From contig NZ_JNZD01000032.1 in assembly GCF_000725495.1 (NCBI RefSeq), forward strand, positions 55,170 to 119,169: a stretch of 64,000 nt of DNA, written 5' to 3'. The notes beneath the pieces are model-generated. The model ran no database searches. It was not told the origin of the DNA and saw only the letters and a program-made list of their open reading frames with translations. The position numbers were made by a program, and so were the translations under genes. Every line of letters begins with the position of its first letter. Positions within the stretch are counted from its first letter, which is position 1. Below, one piece after another: positions 42,082 to 51,934 of this stretch. Source of the DNA: Streptomyces aureus. Lineage in GTDB: Bacteria; Actinomycetota; Actinomycetes; Streptomycetales; Streptomycetaceae.

Positions 42082-45000
42082 GTGGCCGACCGTCTCATCG
42101 TCCGTGGAGCGCGCGAGCACAACCTGAAGAATGTCTCGCTCGACCTCCCGCGCGACTCGCTCATCGTCTTCACGGGCCTGTCGGGGTCGGGCAAGTCCTC
42201 CCTCGCCTTCGACACGATCTTCGCCGAGGGCCAGCGGCGGTACGTGGAGTCCCTGTCCTCGTACGCCCGGCAGTTCCTCGGCCAGATGGACAAGCCGGAC
42301 GTGGACTTCATCGAGGGTCTCTCCCCGGCCGTCTCCATCGACCAGAAGTCGACCTCGCGCAACCCGCGCTCGACGGTCGGCACCATCACCGAGGTCTACG
42401 ACTATCTGCGTCTGCTCTTCGCGCGCATCGGCAAGCCACACTGTCCCGAGTGCCGCCGGCCCATCTCGCGCCAGTCGCCGCAGGCCATCGTCGACAAGGT
42501 GCTGGAGCTCCCCGAGGGGAGCCGCTTCCAGGTCCTGTCGCCGCTCGTGCGCGAGCGCAAGGGCGAGTTCGTCGACCTCTTCGCCGACCTTCAGACCAAG
42601 GGCTACAGCCGTGCCCGGGTGGACGGCGAGACGATCCAGCTCAGCGAGCCGCCGACCCTGAAGAAGCAGGAGAAGCACACCATCGAGGTGGTCATCGACC
42701 GCCTCACGGTGAAGGACTCCGCCAAGCGCCGTCTCACCGACTCCGTGGAGACCGCCCTCGGCCTGGCCGGCGGCATGGTCGTCCTGGACTTCGTCGACCT
42801 CCCCGAGGACGACCCCGAGCGCGAGCGGATGTACTCGGAGCACCTGTACTGCCCGTACGACGACCTGTCGTTCGAGGAGCTGGAGCCCCGTTCCTTCTCC
42901 TTCAACTCGCCCTTCGGCGCCTGCCCCGAGTGCACCGGCATCGGCACGCGCATGGAGGTCGACCCCGAGCTGATCGTCCCGGACGAGGACAAGTCCCTCG
43001 ACGAGGGCGCCATCCACGCCTGGTCGCACGGCCACACCAAGGACTACTTCGGCCGGCTGATCGGCGCCCTCGCCGACGCGCTGGGCTTCCGCACGGACAT
43101 CCCCTTCGCCGGGCTGCCGCAGCGCGCCAAGAAGGCCCTGCTCTACGGCCACAAGACGCAGATCGAGGTCCGCTACCGCAACCGGTACGGACGCGAGCGC
43201 GTGTACACCACGCCCTTCGAGGGGGCCGTCCCCTTCGTGAAGCGGCGGCACAGCGAGTCCGAGAGCGACGCCAGCCGCGAGCGCTTCGAGGGCTACATGC
43301 GCGAGGTGCCCTGCCCCACCTGCCAGGGCACGCGTCTGAAGCCGCTGGTCCTCGCGGTCACGGTCATGGAGAAGTCCATCGCCGAGGTCGCGGCGATGTC
43401 CATCAGCGACTGCGCGGACTTCCTGGGCGAGCTGAAGCTCAACGCGCGCGACAAGAAGATCGCCGAGCGCGTGCTGAAGGAGGTCAACGAACGGCTGCGC
43501 TTCCTGGTCGACGTGGGCCTCGACTATCTGTCGCTGAACCGCGCGGCCGGCACCCTCTCCGGAGGCGAGGCCCAGCGCATCCGTCTGGCCACCCAGATCG
43601 GCTCCGGACTCGTCGGCGTCCTGTACGTCCTGGACGAGCCCTCCATCGGTCTGCACCAGCGCGACAACCACCGGCTGATCGAGACCCTCGTCCGCCTGCG
43701 CGACATGGGCAACACGCTCATCGTCGTCGAGCACGACGAGGACACCATCAAGGTCGCCGACTGGGTCGTCGACATCGGCCCCGGCGCGGGCGAGCACGGC
43801 GGCAAGGTCGTGCACAGCGGCCCGTTGAAGGAACTCCTCGGCAACACCGAGTCGATGACCGGGCAGTACCTGTCGCGCAAGCGGCAGATCCCGACCCCGG
43901 ACATCCGTCGCCCCGCCGACCCCGGCCGCAGGCTCACCGTGCACGGCGCCCGCGAGAACAACCTGCGGGACATCGACGTGTCCTTCCCGCTGGGCGTCCT
44001 CACCGCCGTCACCGGTGTCTCCGGTTCCGGCAAGTCGACCCTGGTCAACGACATCCTGTACACGCACCTGGCCCGTGAGCTGAACGGCGCCAGGAACGTG
44101 CCCGGGCGCCACACGCGCGTGGAGGGCGACGACCTCGTCGACAAGGTCGTGCACGTCGACCAGTCGCCCATCGGCCGTACGCCCCGCTCCAACCCGGCGA
44201 CGTACACCGGAGTCTTCGACCACGTCCGCAAGCTGTTCGCCGAGACCACCGAGGCGAAGGTGCGGGGCTATCTGCCCGGCCGCTTCTCCTTCAACGTCAA
44301 GGGCGGCCGCTGCGAGAACTGCTCCGGCGACGGCACCATCAAGATCGAGATGAACTTCCTGCCGGACGTGTACGTCCCTTGCGAGGTCTGCCACGGGGCG
44401 CGCTACAACCGGGAGACCCTGGAGGTCCACTACAAGGGCAAGTCCATCTCCGAGGTGCTGGACATGCCCATCGAGGAGGCGCTCGGCTTCTTCGAGGCGG
44501 TGCCGGCGATCGCCCGTCACCTCAGGACGCTCAACGACGTCGGTCTCGGCTATGTCCGGCTGGGCCAGTCCGCGCCGACGCTGTCCGGCGGTGAGGCGCA
44601 GCGCGTCAAGCTCGCCAGCGAGCTCCAGAAGCGCTCCACCGGCCGCACCGTGTACGTCCTGGACGAGCCGACCACCGGTCTGCACTTCGAGGACATCAGC
44701 AAGCTGATCACGGTGCTGTCCGGCCTGGTCGACAAGGGCAACACGGTCATCGTCATCGAGCACAACCTGGATGTCATCAAGACCGCGGACTGGGTCATCG
44801 ACATGGGTCCCGAGGGCGGCAACGGCGGCGGTCTCGTGATCGCCGAGGGCACGCCCGAGGAGGTCGCCGGCGTTCCGGCCAGCCACACGGGCAAGTTCCT
44901 GCGCGAGATCCTGGGCGCCGACCGGATCAGCGACGCCGCTCCCGTCAAGGCACCGCGCAAGACGGCCGCCAAGAAGACGGTCGCCGCCACGGCGACCGCC

Positions 45001-45147
45001 CGGAAGACGGCCACGAAGACCGTCAACAGCACGGCCACCAAGAAGGCGGCCACGGCCAAGAAGACCGCCTCCAAGACGGCGGCCTCCAAGACGGCGGCCA
45101 CGAAGGCGACCCCCGCGAAGAAGGCCACGCGGACCCGGAAGGCCTGA
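42082..45147 (+). CDS. uvrA: Excinuclease ABC subunit A, with a lysine-rich C-terminal tail
   Basis: A 1021-residue dimeric ABC ATPase that finds DNA damage and loads UvrB. Walker A GLSGSGKS (residues 32-39) is followed by the Cys pair CPECRRPIS, and the second ATPase has [13 protein letters not shown]. The zinc-module pairs CENCSGDG and [12 protein letters not shown], the signature [19 protein letters not shown], and [35 protein letters not shown] are intact. From about residue 954 the protein ends in Lys-Thr-Ala repeats resembling histone H1. GTG starts at 42070 and 42082 are both possible; the second fits the usual MADRLIVRG start. Confidence 0.96.
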   Translation: MADRLIVRGAREHNLKNVSLDLPRDSLIVFTGLSGSGKSSLAFDTIFAEGQRRYVESLSSYARQFLGQMDKPDVDFIEGLSPAVSIDQKSTSRNPRSTVGTITEVYDYLRLLFARIGKPHCPECRRPISRQSPQAIVDKVLELPEGSRFQVLSPLVRERKGEFVDLFADLQTKGYSRARVDGETIQLSEPPTLKKQEKHTIEVVIDRLTVKDSAKRRLTDSVETALGLAGGMVVLDFVDLPEDDPERERMYSEHLYCPYDDLSFEELEPRSFSFNSPFGACPECTGIGTRMEVDPELIVPDEDKSLDEGAIHAWSHGHTKDYFGRLIGALADALGFRTDIPFAGLPQRAKKALLYGHKTQIEVRYRNRYGRERVYTTPFEGAVPFVKRRHSESESDASRERFEGYMREVPCPTCQGTRLKPLVLAVTVMEKSIAEVAAMSISDCADFLGELKLNARDKKIAERVLKEVNERLRFLVDVGLDYLSLNRAAGTLSGGEAQRIRLATQIGSGLVGVLYVLDEPSIGLHQRDNHRLIETLVRLRDMGNTLIVVEHDEDTIKVADWVVDIGPGAGEHGGKVVHSGPLKELLGNTESMTGQYLSRKRQIPTPDIRRPADPGRRLTVHGARENNLRDIDVSFPLGVLTAVTGVSGSGKSTLVNDILYTHLARELNGARNVPGRHTRVEGDDLVDKVVHVDQSPIGRTPRSNPATYTGVFDHVRKLFAETTEAKVRGYLPGRFSFNVKGGRCENCSGDGTIKIEMNFLPDVYVPCEVCHGARYNRETLEVHYKGKSISEVLDMPIEEALGFFEAVPAIARHLRTLNDVGLGYVRLGQSAPTLSGGEAQRVKLASELQKRSTGRTVYVLDEPTTGLHFEDISKLITVLSGLVDKGNTVIVIEHNLDVIKTADWVIDMGPEGGNGGGLVIAEGTPEEVAGVPASHTGKFLREILGADRISDAAPVKAPRKTAAKKTVAATATARKTATKTVNSTATKKAATAKKTASKTAASKTAATKATPAKKATRTRKA

Positions 45148-45211
45148 CCCGACCGGATCGGGGAGACCTGATCCGACCGGTCCGGAGCCTCGGACCGGAA
45201 CTGCCCGGACG

Positions 45212-45247
45212 ACGGCGCCCCGCGGGAACTCTCCCGCGGGGCGCCGT
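45212..45247 (+). terminator. Terminator after uvrA
   Basis: A 16-bp perfect stem with a 4-nt loop (ACTC). Confidence 0.9.
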
Positions 45248-45349
45248 TCGTCGAGAAGGCGTCGGCCCCGCCGATCCCGGCCCCGCCGACCCCGTCCCGC
45301 TACCCGTGCCTCGCCGCCGTCGAGAACGGCAGGCGCCCGGCCGGCGTTC

Positions 45350-46261
45350 CTAGGGGCCGTCCAGTTCGCGGGCGTACGGCGGTTCGGCGCCGGCGCGGGA
45401 GCAGGTGACGGCCGCCGCGCGGGCCGCGAAGCGCAGCAGCCCCGTCCAGCCCGCGGGGCCCAGTTCCGCCAGCGCGACCGGGGACAGGGCGTCCCGGGCT
45501 GCCAGACCGTGCAGCAGAGCCGCGTTCACGGTGTCCCCGGCACCGATCGTGTCCACCACGTCCACGGGTTCGCCGGGCACGGAGTGCACCGAGCCGTCCC
45601 GGGTGAACGCGGTCAGACCGTCGCCGCCCCGGGTGATCACCACCGCCGAGGGGCCGGCCGCCAGCCACTCGCCGGGGGTGCCGCCGAGCCACCGGGCGTC
45701 CTCCTCGGAGAGCTTGAGCAGGGTCACCGAGGGCAGCCAGCTCTTGAACCGGGCGCGATAGGCGTCCGGGTCCGGGATGAGACCGGTGCGGATGTTGGGG
45801 TCCAGGGCCGTGAAGACCCCACGCGCGGCCGCGGTCCGCATCAGCTCCTCGTACGCGCTCGCCCCCGGTTCCAGGACGAGGGAACAGGTGCCGAAGGACA
45901 CCGCCCGCACCTCGTCGGGGAGCCGGTCCGGGGTCGTGAACAGACGGTCGGCCGTGCCCTCGACGTAGAAGGAGTACGCGGCCGAGCCGTCCGCGCCGAT
46001 CGTGGCGACGGCCAGGGTCGTGGGTTCACTGCCGCGCTGGACGGAGGACACGTCGACGCCCGCTTCCACCAGCCCGTCCAGCAGGGCATCGCCGAACGCG
46101 TCGCGGGAGACACGGGAGCAGAAGGAGGCGGGGGAGCCGAGGCGGCCGAGCGCCACCGCCGTGTTGTAGGGGCCGCCGCCCAGCCGGGGGAGCAGCCCCG
46201 CGAGGGCGCCCGATTCCCGCGGCACCAGATCGATCAGGGCCTCACCGGCGACGACGATCAC
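45350..46261 (-). CDS. PfkB-family carbohydrate kinase (fructokinase-like)
   Basis: A 303-residue ribokinase-fold kinase. MIVVAGEALIDLVPRESG, GGGPYNTAVALGRLGSP, FTALDPNIRTGL, and the catalytic loop VVDTIGAGDTVNAALLHGL are the family marks. This is the fructokinase/2-keto-3-deoxygluconate kinase branch. The GTG start overlaps the stop of the LacI gene by 4 nt, so it is translated with, and probably controlled by, that regulator. The sugar is not known. Confidence 0.88.
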   Translation of the reverse strand: MIVVAGEALIDLVPRESGALAGLLPRLGGGPYNTAVALGRLGSPASFCSRVSRDAFGDALLDGLVEAGVDVSSVQRGSEPTTLAVATIGADGSAAYSFYVEGTADRLFTTPDRLPDEVRAVSFGTCSLVLEPGASAYEELMRTAAARGVFTALDPNIRTGLIPDPDAYRARFKSWLPSVTLLKLSEEDARWLGGTPGEWLAAGPSAVVITRGGDGLTAFTRDGSVHSVPGEPVDVVDTIGAGDTVNAALLHGLAARDALSPVALAELGPAGWTGLLRFAARAAAVTCSRAGAEPPYARELDGP

Positions 46262-47331
46262 GGCTCGGGTCCTTTCCTCGGTATCCCGGTCCCGGGATTC
46301 TCGGTGCGCGCGGGGCCGGAGGGGCAGCCGCACGAGGTGCGATGGACGAAGGCGGAGGGAAGCCGGACGGTGCGCGTCCCCAGCAGTGGCGACGCCAGCC
46401 GCTCCAGGAGCAGCCGGACGGCCGTGGCGCCGATCTCCCTGCTCGGCTGGGCGATCACGGTGAGCCGGGGTGTGAACAGGTCCGCCCAGGAGAAGTCGTC
46501 GAAGCAGCACAGCGCCAGGTCGCCGGGCACGGACAGGCCCCGGTCGCGCAGGGCCCGCAGCGCGCCGACGGTCATGGCGTTGTCGCCGGTGACGAGCGCG
46601 TCGGGCGGCGCCGCCAGGGACAGCAGCCGGTGGGTGGCCTCCTCGGCCGTCGACGTCCGGGAGTCGCCGTGGGCCACGAGCCGTTCGTCGTAGGGCAGTC
46701 CGGCCTGCGCGAGCCCGTGCCGGTAGCCGGTGATCCGCTCCGCCGCGGTGCTGAGCCCCGGCAGACCCGCGACCAGCCCGATACGCCGGTGCCCCCGCTC
46801 GGCGAGGTGCGTCACCAGGCTCGCCATGGGGGCCGTGTTCTCGGCGCAGACCTGGTCGTGGCGCAGGCCGCTCCCGGCGGGAGGATCGACGAGCCGGTCC
46901 AGGAAGACGGTGGGCACGTCGTGCTGCCCGAGGTAGCGCAGGAGCGCGTCCGGGGCCGCCGAGGGGACGATGATCATTCCGTCCACCCGTCTCTCGTGCA
47001 GCAGTTGGACGACCTTGCGCTCGTGCCCCGGGTCGTCGTGCGGGTCCGCGATGAGCAGGCCGTACCCGTGCTCCAGGGCCTGGGCCTCGACACCCTGGAG
47101 GATCTCCGTGAAGTACGGGTTGCTGATCGCCGACACCGCGAGCCCGATGGACCGCGTACGGGAGGTGACGAGGGAGCGGGCGAGGGTGTTGGGGGTGTAG
47201 CCCAGCTCCTCGATCGCGTCGACGACGGACTGGCGCGTCGCGGGCAGCACCGGACGGGTGCCGTTGAGGACGTGCGAGACGGTCGCGATGGACACACCGG
47301 CCCGCCGGGCCACATCGGCCATCGTCGCCAT
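46258..47331 (-). CDS. LacI-family transcriptional regulator
   Basis: A 357-residue regulator. The HTH is MATMADVARRAGVSIATVSHVLNGTRPVLPATRQSVVDAIEELGYTPN in structure (residues 1-48). The sugar-binding core follows: ARSLVTSRTRSIGLAVSAISNPYFTEILQG, VDGMIIVPSAAPDALL and ALVTGDNAMTVGALRALRDRGL. The start has GAGGGAG upstream. It is coupled to the kinase gene and has two LacI-type operators upstream, so it is likely autoregulated. Confidence 0.92.
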   Translation of the reverse strand: MATMADVARRAGVSIATVSHVLNGTRPVLPATRQSVVDAIEELGYTPNTLARSLVTSRTRSIGLAVSAISNPYFTEILQGVEAQALEHGYGLLIADPHDDPGHERKVVQLLHERRVDGMIIVPSAAPDALLRYLGQHDVPTVFLDRLVDPPAGSGLRHDQVCAENTAPMASLVTHLAERGHRRIGLVAGLPGLSTAAERITGYRHGLAQAGLPYDERLVAHGDSRTSTAEEATHRLLSLAAPPDALVTGDNAMTVGALRALRDRGLSVPGDLALCCFDDFSWADLFTPRLTVIAQPSREIGATAVRLLLERLASPLLGTRTVRLPSAFVHRTSCGCPSGPARTENPGTGIPRKGPEP

Positions 47332-47391
47332 GGCGCTCCCTCCTCGGAACCCGGTCACCCGCAGGTGAACGTATCCCATCCACCGCAGGAC

Positions 47392-47403
47392 GTAAACGCT
47401 TAC
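47392..47403. promoter_or_regulatory. LacI-type operator 1
   Basis: GTAAACGCTTAC, a near-palindrome with the AANCGNTT core of LacI-family sites. Lies 61 bp before the regulator start. Confidence 0.65.
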
Positions 47404-47415
47404 GCATACGTTTGC

Positions 47416-47427
47416 GCAAGCGTTTGC
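47416..47427. promoter_or_regulatory. LacI-type operator 2
   Basis: GCAAGCGTTTGC within the longer palindrome-like CGCAAGCGTTTGCG; centre to centre it is 24 bp from operator 1. Confidence 0.65.
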
Positions 47428-47564
47428 GCCCCGCGCCGCACGGGCCCGACCCGCGCCGAGTGGAACGATCTGTACCGGTATCGTCGGGGCGCGGCGCCCC
47501 CGTCGCGTTCAGCCCGTCACCGCCGGCGGAGTGTCCTGCGGTGCCCTCGACCTGTGGAGCCGCC

Positions 47565-47993
47565 ATGTCCGGCCGTCCGTCCGCGAGCCGTCGTACCGTC
47601 CTGCGGGGAGCGGCGCTCACCCCGGTCGCCGGGCTCGGCCTCGCCGCGTGCTCCGGTGGCAGCGGTGGCGGAGGGACCCCCGCCACGCCGACGGCTCCCG
47701 TCACCCTCGGTGCGGACAGCGACGTCGCCAAGGGCGGTGCGCGGCTCTACCAGGACCACAACGTCGTGGTCAGCCGCGCCGAGGACGGTTCCCTCAAGGC
47801 GTTCAGCTCGATCTGCACCCACGCCGGGTGCCCCATCAACAAGCTCCAGGGCACGACCCTGGTGTGCCCGTGCCACGGGAGCGAGTTCGACGCCGAGACG
47901 GGCAAGGTGCTGCGGGCGCCGGCCACCGTGCCGCTCCACGCGCTGTCCGTCGAGGAGCGGAACGGGAAGATCGTCGCGGGACCGGGCGCCTGA
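47565..47993 (+). CDS. Rieske [2Fe-2S] protein, Tat-exported lipoprotein type
   Basis: A 142-residue protein. The N-terminus has a twin-arginine motif SRRTVLRGAAL and a lipobox LAACSGG, so it is exported folded and anchored to the membrane. The Rieske cluster motifs SSICTHAGCPINKL (Cys-His) and LVCPCHGSEFDAETG (Cys-His) are complete. Small actinobacterial Rieske proteins of this kind act as electron carriers of unknown partner. It is divergent from the LacI/kinase operon. Confidence 0.87.
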   Translation: MSGRPSASRRTVLRGAALTPVAGLGLAACSGGSGGGGTPATPTAPVTLGADSDVAKGGARLYQDHNVVVSRAEDGSLKAFSSICTHAGCPINKLQGTTLVCPCHGSEFDAETGKVLRAPATVPLHALSVEERNGKIVAGPGA

Positions 47994-48112
47994 CCCCGGG
48001 GGCGGTTCCGGCCAGGCCGTGGGCCACACCCGCCGGCTCACACCCCGTCCGGGCGGTGGACCGCTCCCGCCGACTCACTCCCGGTCTCGGCGGGAGACCC
48101 GGCCCGTCGGGC

Positions 48113-49060
48113 TCACTCCCAGTCCCAGCCGATTCCGACGATCCCCGACCGCACGCGCGGCTCGACCAGGTGCACCGAGCGGTGCCGGCCGCTCAGGGGC
48201 AGTTCCTGACGGCCGCTTCGGGGCGCGGCGGCGGAGTGCTGGGTGAAGCGGTGGCAGCGCACGGGCAGCGCGTTCTCGGCGAAGTGCACCTGGAGCGCGT
48301 ACTGTCCGCCCGCGAACCCGAACCCGCGGACGTACTCGCTGGACGCCCCGGCCGTGCCGTCCTCGAAGGCGTAGCGGAAGAGAAACGTCTCGCCCGCCCG
48401 CAGGCGCGTGTCGAAGAGGAGTTCGGCGACGAGCACGCCCGTGTCACGGTGCCAGCGCACCCGGCCCGTGCGGCAGTTCTCCAGTGCCCGGACCGTCGTC
48501 CGCTCCGGCGCGCATCCGGGGTCGCCGTGGTGGATGGCCACATAGCGGTCCACACCGTCCTTGTGGGCGCGCACGATGTGGTGCGATTCGCGGCCCAGGA
48601 GTTCGCGGCGGGCGCCGATGCGGACCCGCTCGTGGTGGCCGAGGGTGTGCAGCCCCCCGTCGAGCGGGGACTCCAGCTCGGTGAGCAGCCGTTCCAGGAC
48701 CCCCGAGGCCTCGACCAGCGAGCGGTAGGAACGCCCCGTGGGACGCTCCGGGCCCGAACGTTCCTCCGCCTCGGCCAGCAGTCTGATCAGCGACTCGTCG
48801 GGGAGCTGGAGTATCTCCTCCAGGGCACGGACCGCCCTGAGCGACTCGGGGCGCTGGGGGCGGCGGGCGCCCTGCTGCCAGTAACTCAGGCTCGTCACAC
48901 CGACTCTGACGCCGTAGCGGGACAGGTGGTGCTGGACGCGCTGCAGCGGCAGCCCGCGGGCGTTGATCGCCGCGCGCAGTGCGACATGGAAGGGGCCGCC
49001 CCGCAGGGCCGTTTCCAGTTCCGCCGTGGCGAGGTCCGCGTGCTGTGTGCCGGTGTGCAT
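48113..49060 (-). CDS. XRE-like regulator-type protein of unknown function
   Basis: A 315-residue protein. The N-terminal part (about residues 24-100) has a degenerate HTH: ALRAAINARGLPLQRVQHHLSRYGVRVGVTSLSYWQQGARRPQRPES. The C-terminal two-thirds (VRIGARRELLGRESHHIVRAHKDGV ... GETFLFRYAFEDGTAG) is conserved-looking but of no family I can name. The ATG has AGAAAGG upstream. It is divergent from uvrC with a 576-base gap between; the gap has GC-rich low-complexity sequence and a TTGACC hexamer near 49201 but no gene I trust. Confidence 0.7.
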   Translation of the reverse strand: MHTGTQHADLATAELETALRGGPFHVALRAAINARGLPLQRVQHHLSRYGVRVGVTSLSYWQQGARRPQRPESLRAVRALEEILQLPDESLIRLLAEAEERSGPERPTGRSYRSLVEASGVLERLLTELESPLDGGLHTLGHHERVRIGARRELLGRESHHIVRAHKDGVDRYVAIHHGDPGCAPERTTVRALENCRTGRVRWHRDTGVLVAELLFDTRLRAGETFLFRYAFEDGTAGASSEYVRGFGFAGGQYALQVHFAENALPVRCHRFTQHSAAAPRSGRQELPLSGRHRSVHLVEPRVRSGIVGIGWDWE

Positions 49061-49607
49061 GCAGGGGCCTTTCTGTGGAGGTCCAACTACGGCTGGTCAG
49101 GCCGTTGGAACGGTTGAATGGCGCCGCCTGGTGGGCGCGCGGGGGCTGTCCACGCGCGGGTTTCGCCGTTCCCGCCCCGAGTTCCCCCGCATTGAAGCGT
49201 GTTGACCAAGCCCCGACAACACCTGATGCTCAACATGGCTCACCGCAGCCCCCCGGACGCGTTCCGTCCCTCCTCGGCCCCCGCTCGGGAGCACCCGCGA
49301 CGCGCCGCACCGGGCGGCTCGCCCCTCCCGCCGTCCCGTCGGCCGCCCCATGCGCCACCCCGGCCACCACGGCGCCCTGCCCCGCCCGGCCGGTCACGCG
49401 CATGTGCCCGCGCACGCGCAGAGAGGCTCCGCTCCTCCCGCCGTGCCGGTCCCCGCGGCGGACCGGCACGAGGTGCTCCGGCTGGCCGGATACGGCGCAT
49501 CCGTCGGGGCCCCGCCGGGCCCGCGGACGACGGCGATCCGGACAGCCCCCATCTGCGCCGTGGCCGACCGGACGGGTTTCCACAGGCGTACCGGGAGCCC
49601 GCCGCGC

Positions 49608-49629
49608 TGTCGGCCCGCGCCAGTAGGGT
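49608..49629 (+). promoter_or_regulatory. Degenerate PafBC-type promoter of uvrC
   Basis: TGTCGG, then TAGGGT in the same register as the uvrA/uvrB/ogt elements, but GCCC replaces GTGG. The -10 ends 7 nt before the uvrC ATG. Confidence 0.45.
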
Positions 49630-49636
49630 GTGTGGC

Positions 49637-51934
49637 ATGGCCGACCCCTCCAGCTACCGCCCCAAGCCGGGACAGATCCCGGAGTCCCCCGGGGTGTACA
49701 AATTCCGCGACGAGCACCGCCGGGTGATCTACGTCGGAAAGGCGAAGAGCCTGCGCCAGCGCCTGGCGAGCTACTTCCAGGACCTGGCGAACCTGCACCC
49801 GCGCACCCGCACGATGGTCACCACGGCCGCGTCGGTGGAGTGGACGGTCGTGTCCACGGAGGTCGAGGCCCTCCAGCTGGAGTACTCCTGGATCAAGGAG
49901 TACGACCCCCGGTTCAACGTCAAGTACCGCGACGACAAGAGTTACCCGCACCTCGCCGTGACGATGAACGAGGAGTTCCCGCGCGTGCAGGTCATGCGCG
50001 GCGCCAAGAAGAAGGGCGTGCGCTACTTCGGTCCCTACGGACACGCCTGGGCGATCCGTGACACCGTCGACCTGCTGCTGCGCGTCTTCCCCGTCCGCAC
50101 CTGCTCGGCCGGTGTCTTCAAGAACGCCACCCGCACCGGGCGGCCCTGCCTGCTCGGGTACATCGGCAAGTGCTCGGCGCCCTGTGTCGGCAGGGTCTCG
50201 CCGGAGGAGCACCGCGAGCTGGCCGAGGAGTTCTGCGACTTCATGGCCGGGCGCACGGGGACGTACATCCGCCGCCAGGAGCAGCAGATGATGGACGCCG
50301 CCGAGGAGATGGAGTACGAGCGCGCGGCCCGGCTGCGGGACGACATCGAGGCCCTGAAGAAGGCCATGGAGAAGAACGCGGTGGTCCTCGCGGACGCCAC
50401 CGACGCCGACCTGATGGCCGTCGCCGAGGACGAGCTGGAAGCCGCCGTCCAGATCTTCCACGTGCGGGGCGGTCGCGTGCGCGGCCAGCGCGGCTGGGTC
50501 ACGGACAAGGTGGAGGCGGTCACCACGGGTGACCTCGTCGAACACGCGCTCCAGCAGCTCTACGGGGAGGAGACGGGCGACTCCGTCCCCAAGGAGGTGC
50601 TCGTCCCGGCGCTGCCCGACCCGGTGGAACCCGTCCAGGAGTGGCTCACCGCCAGGCGTGGCTCGAACGTGTCGCTCCGCATACCGCAGCGCGGTGACAA
50701 GAAGGCCCTCATGGAGACCGTGCAGCGCAACGCGCTCCAGGCCCTTGGCCTGCACAAGACCAAGCGGGCCTCCGACCTGACCACGCGCTCGCGCGCCCTG
50801 GAGGAGATCTCCGAGGCACTCGGACTGGACAGCGCGCCGCTGCGGATCGAGTGCTACGACATCTCGCACCTCCAGGGCGACGACGTGGTGGCCTCGATGG
50901 TCGTCTTCGAGGACGGGCTCCAGCGCAAGGGCGAGTACCGGCGCTTCCAGATCAAGGGGTTCGCCGGCCAGGACGACGTCCGTTCCATGCACGAGGTGAT
51001 CACCCGCCGCTTCCGGCGCTACCTCGCCGAGAAGGAGCGGACGGGGGAGTGGACGGACGGCGAGGACACCGCTCCGGGCACCCCCGGGCAGCCGGAGTCC
51101 GCCACCGCGCCGGACTCCGGAGCGCCGGGCCCGTTCGGCACCGCCCAGGCCGGGACCGACCGGGTCGGCACCGCTCCAGCCGGGACCGACCAGGCCGGCA
51201 CCGTACCGACCGCGACCGTCGGCCCGGAGGCCGTACCGACCGCGCCCCTCGGCCCGGACGCCGCACCGACCACCACCGTCGCCCCGGACGCCGCCCCCGA
51301 CGAAACCGACATCCTGAGCGCCTACGCCGAGGAGGACGGCAGGCCCAAGCGCTTCGCCTACCCCCCGCAGCTCGTCGTCGTGGACGGTGGCCGGCCCCAG
51401 GTCGCCGCCGCGCAGCGGGCGCTCGACGAACTCGGCATCGACGACATCGCCGTGTGCGGACTCGCCAAGCGCCTGGAGGAGGTGTGGCTGCCCGGCGAGG
51501 ACGACCCCGTGGTCCTGCCGCGCAGCAGCGAGGGCCTGTATCTGCTCCAGCGGGTCCGGGACGAGGCCCACCGCTTCGCGATCACCTATCAGCGGGCCAA
51601 GCGGGCCAAGCGCTTCCGGTCGGGTCCGCTGGACGACGTGCCGGGCCTGGGCGAGTCCCGCAAGCAGGCACTGATCAAGCACTTCGGCTCCGTGAAGAAG
51701 CTCCGGTCCGCGACGATCGACCAGATCTGCGAGGTCCCCGGCGTCGGGCGCAAGACGGCGGAGACCATCGCCGTGGCCCTCGCGCAGGCGGCTCCCGCCG
51801 CGCCCGCCGTGAACACGGCCACTGGAGAGATCATGGAAGACGACGAACACGCGGGGCCCGGGACGACGACGGGTCCCGCGGAGGAGCCCGTGACCGCGGG
51901 CGCCTCGGACGAGCGACGGGGGCAGGAGACATGA
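49637..51934 (+). CDS. uvrC: Excinuclease ABC subunit C
   Basis: A 765-residue nuclease that makes both incisions around the damage. The GIY-YIG domain (about residues 10-95: [28 protein letters not shown]) makes the 3' cut. Then come the Cys-rich [30 protein letters not shown] segment, the UVR motif [28 protein letters not shown], the RNase H-like domain ([25 protein letters not shown] ... [14 protein letters not shown]) for the 5' cut, and a (HhH)2 domain ([31 protein letters not shown]). A repeated low-complexity insert sits at about residues 475-565. It starts the rapZ-yvcK-whiA operon. Confidence 0.96.
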   Translation: MADPSSYRPKPGQIPESPGVYKFRDEHRRVIYVGKAKSLRQRLASYFQDLANLHPRTRTMVTTAASVEWTVVSTEVEALQLEYSWIKEYDPRFNVKYRDDKSYPHLAVTMNEEFPRVQVMRGAKKKGVRYFGPYGHAWAIRDTVDLLLRVFPVRTCSAGVFKNATRTGRPCLLGYIGKCSAPCVGRVSPEEHRELAEEFCDFMAGRTGTYIRRQEQQMMDAAEEMEYERAARLRDDIEALKKAMEKNAVVLADATDADLMAVAEDELEAAVQIFHVRGGRVRGQRGWVTDKVEAVTTGDLVEHALQQLYGEETGDSVPKEVLVPALPDPVEPVQEWLTARRGSNVSLRIPQRGDKKALMETVQRNALQALGLHKTKRASDLTTRSRALEEISEALGLDSAPLRIECYDISHLQGDDVVASMVVFEDGLQRKGEYRRFQIKGFAGQDDVRSMHEVITRRFRRYLAEKERTGEWTDGEDTAPGTPGQPESATAPDSGAPGPFGTAQAGTDRVGTAPAGTDQAGTVPTATVGPEAVPTAPLGPDAAPTTTVAPDAAPDETDILSAYAEEDGRPKRFAYPPQLVVVDGGRPQVAAAQRALDELGIDDIAVCGLAKRLEEVWLPGEDDPVVLPRSSEGLYLLQRVRDEAHRFAITYQRAKRAKRFRSGPLDDVPGLGESRKQALIKHFGSVKKLRSATIDQICEVPGVGRKTAETIAVALAQAAPAAPAVNTATGEIMEDDEHAGPGTTTGPAEEPVTAGASDERRGQET
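51137..51300. repeat. Imperfect 30-bp tandem repeats inside uvrC
   Basis: About five units of 30-36 bp encoding [12 protein letters not shown] and [13 protein letters not shown] decapeptides. Confidence 0.75.

Noticed and set aside
42061..44886. A 941-codon open frame antisense to uvrA
   Set aside because: It mirrors the GC-rich codon bias of uvrA and has no ribosome-binding site or family motif. The same applies to the other long antisense frames.
49061..49636. Open frames in the gap before uvrC
   Set aside because: Arg/Gly/Pro-rich composition without ribosome-binding sites; no support as genes.
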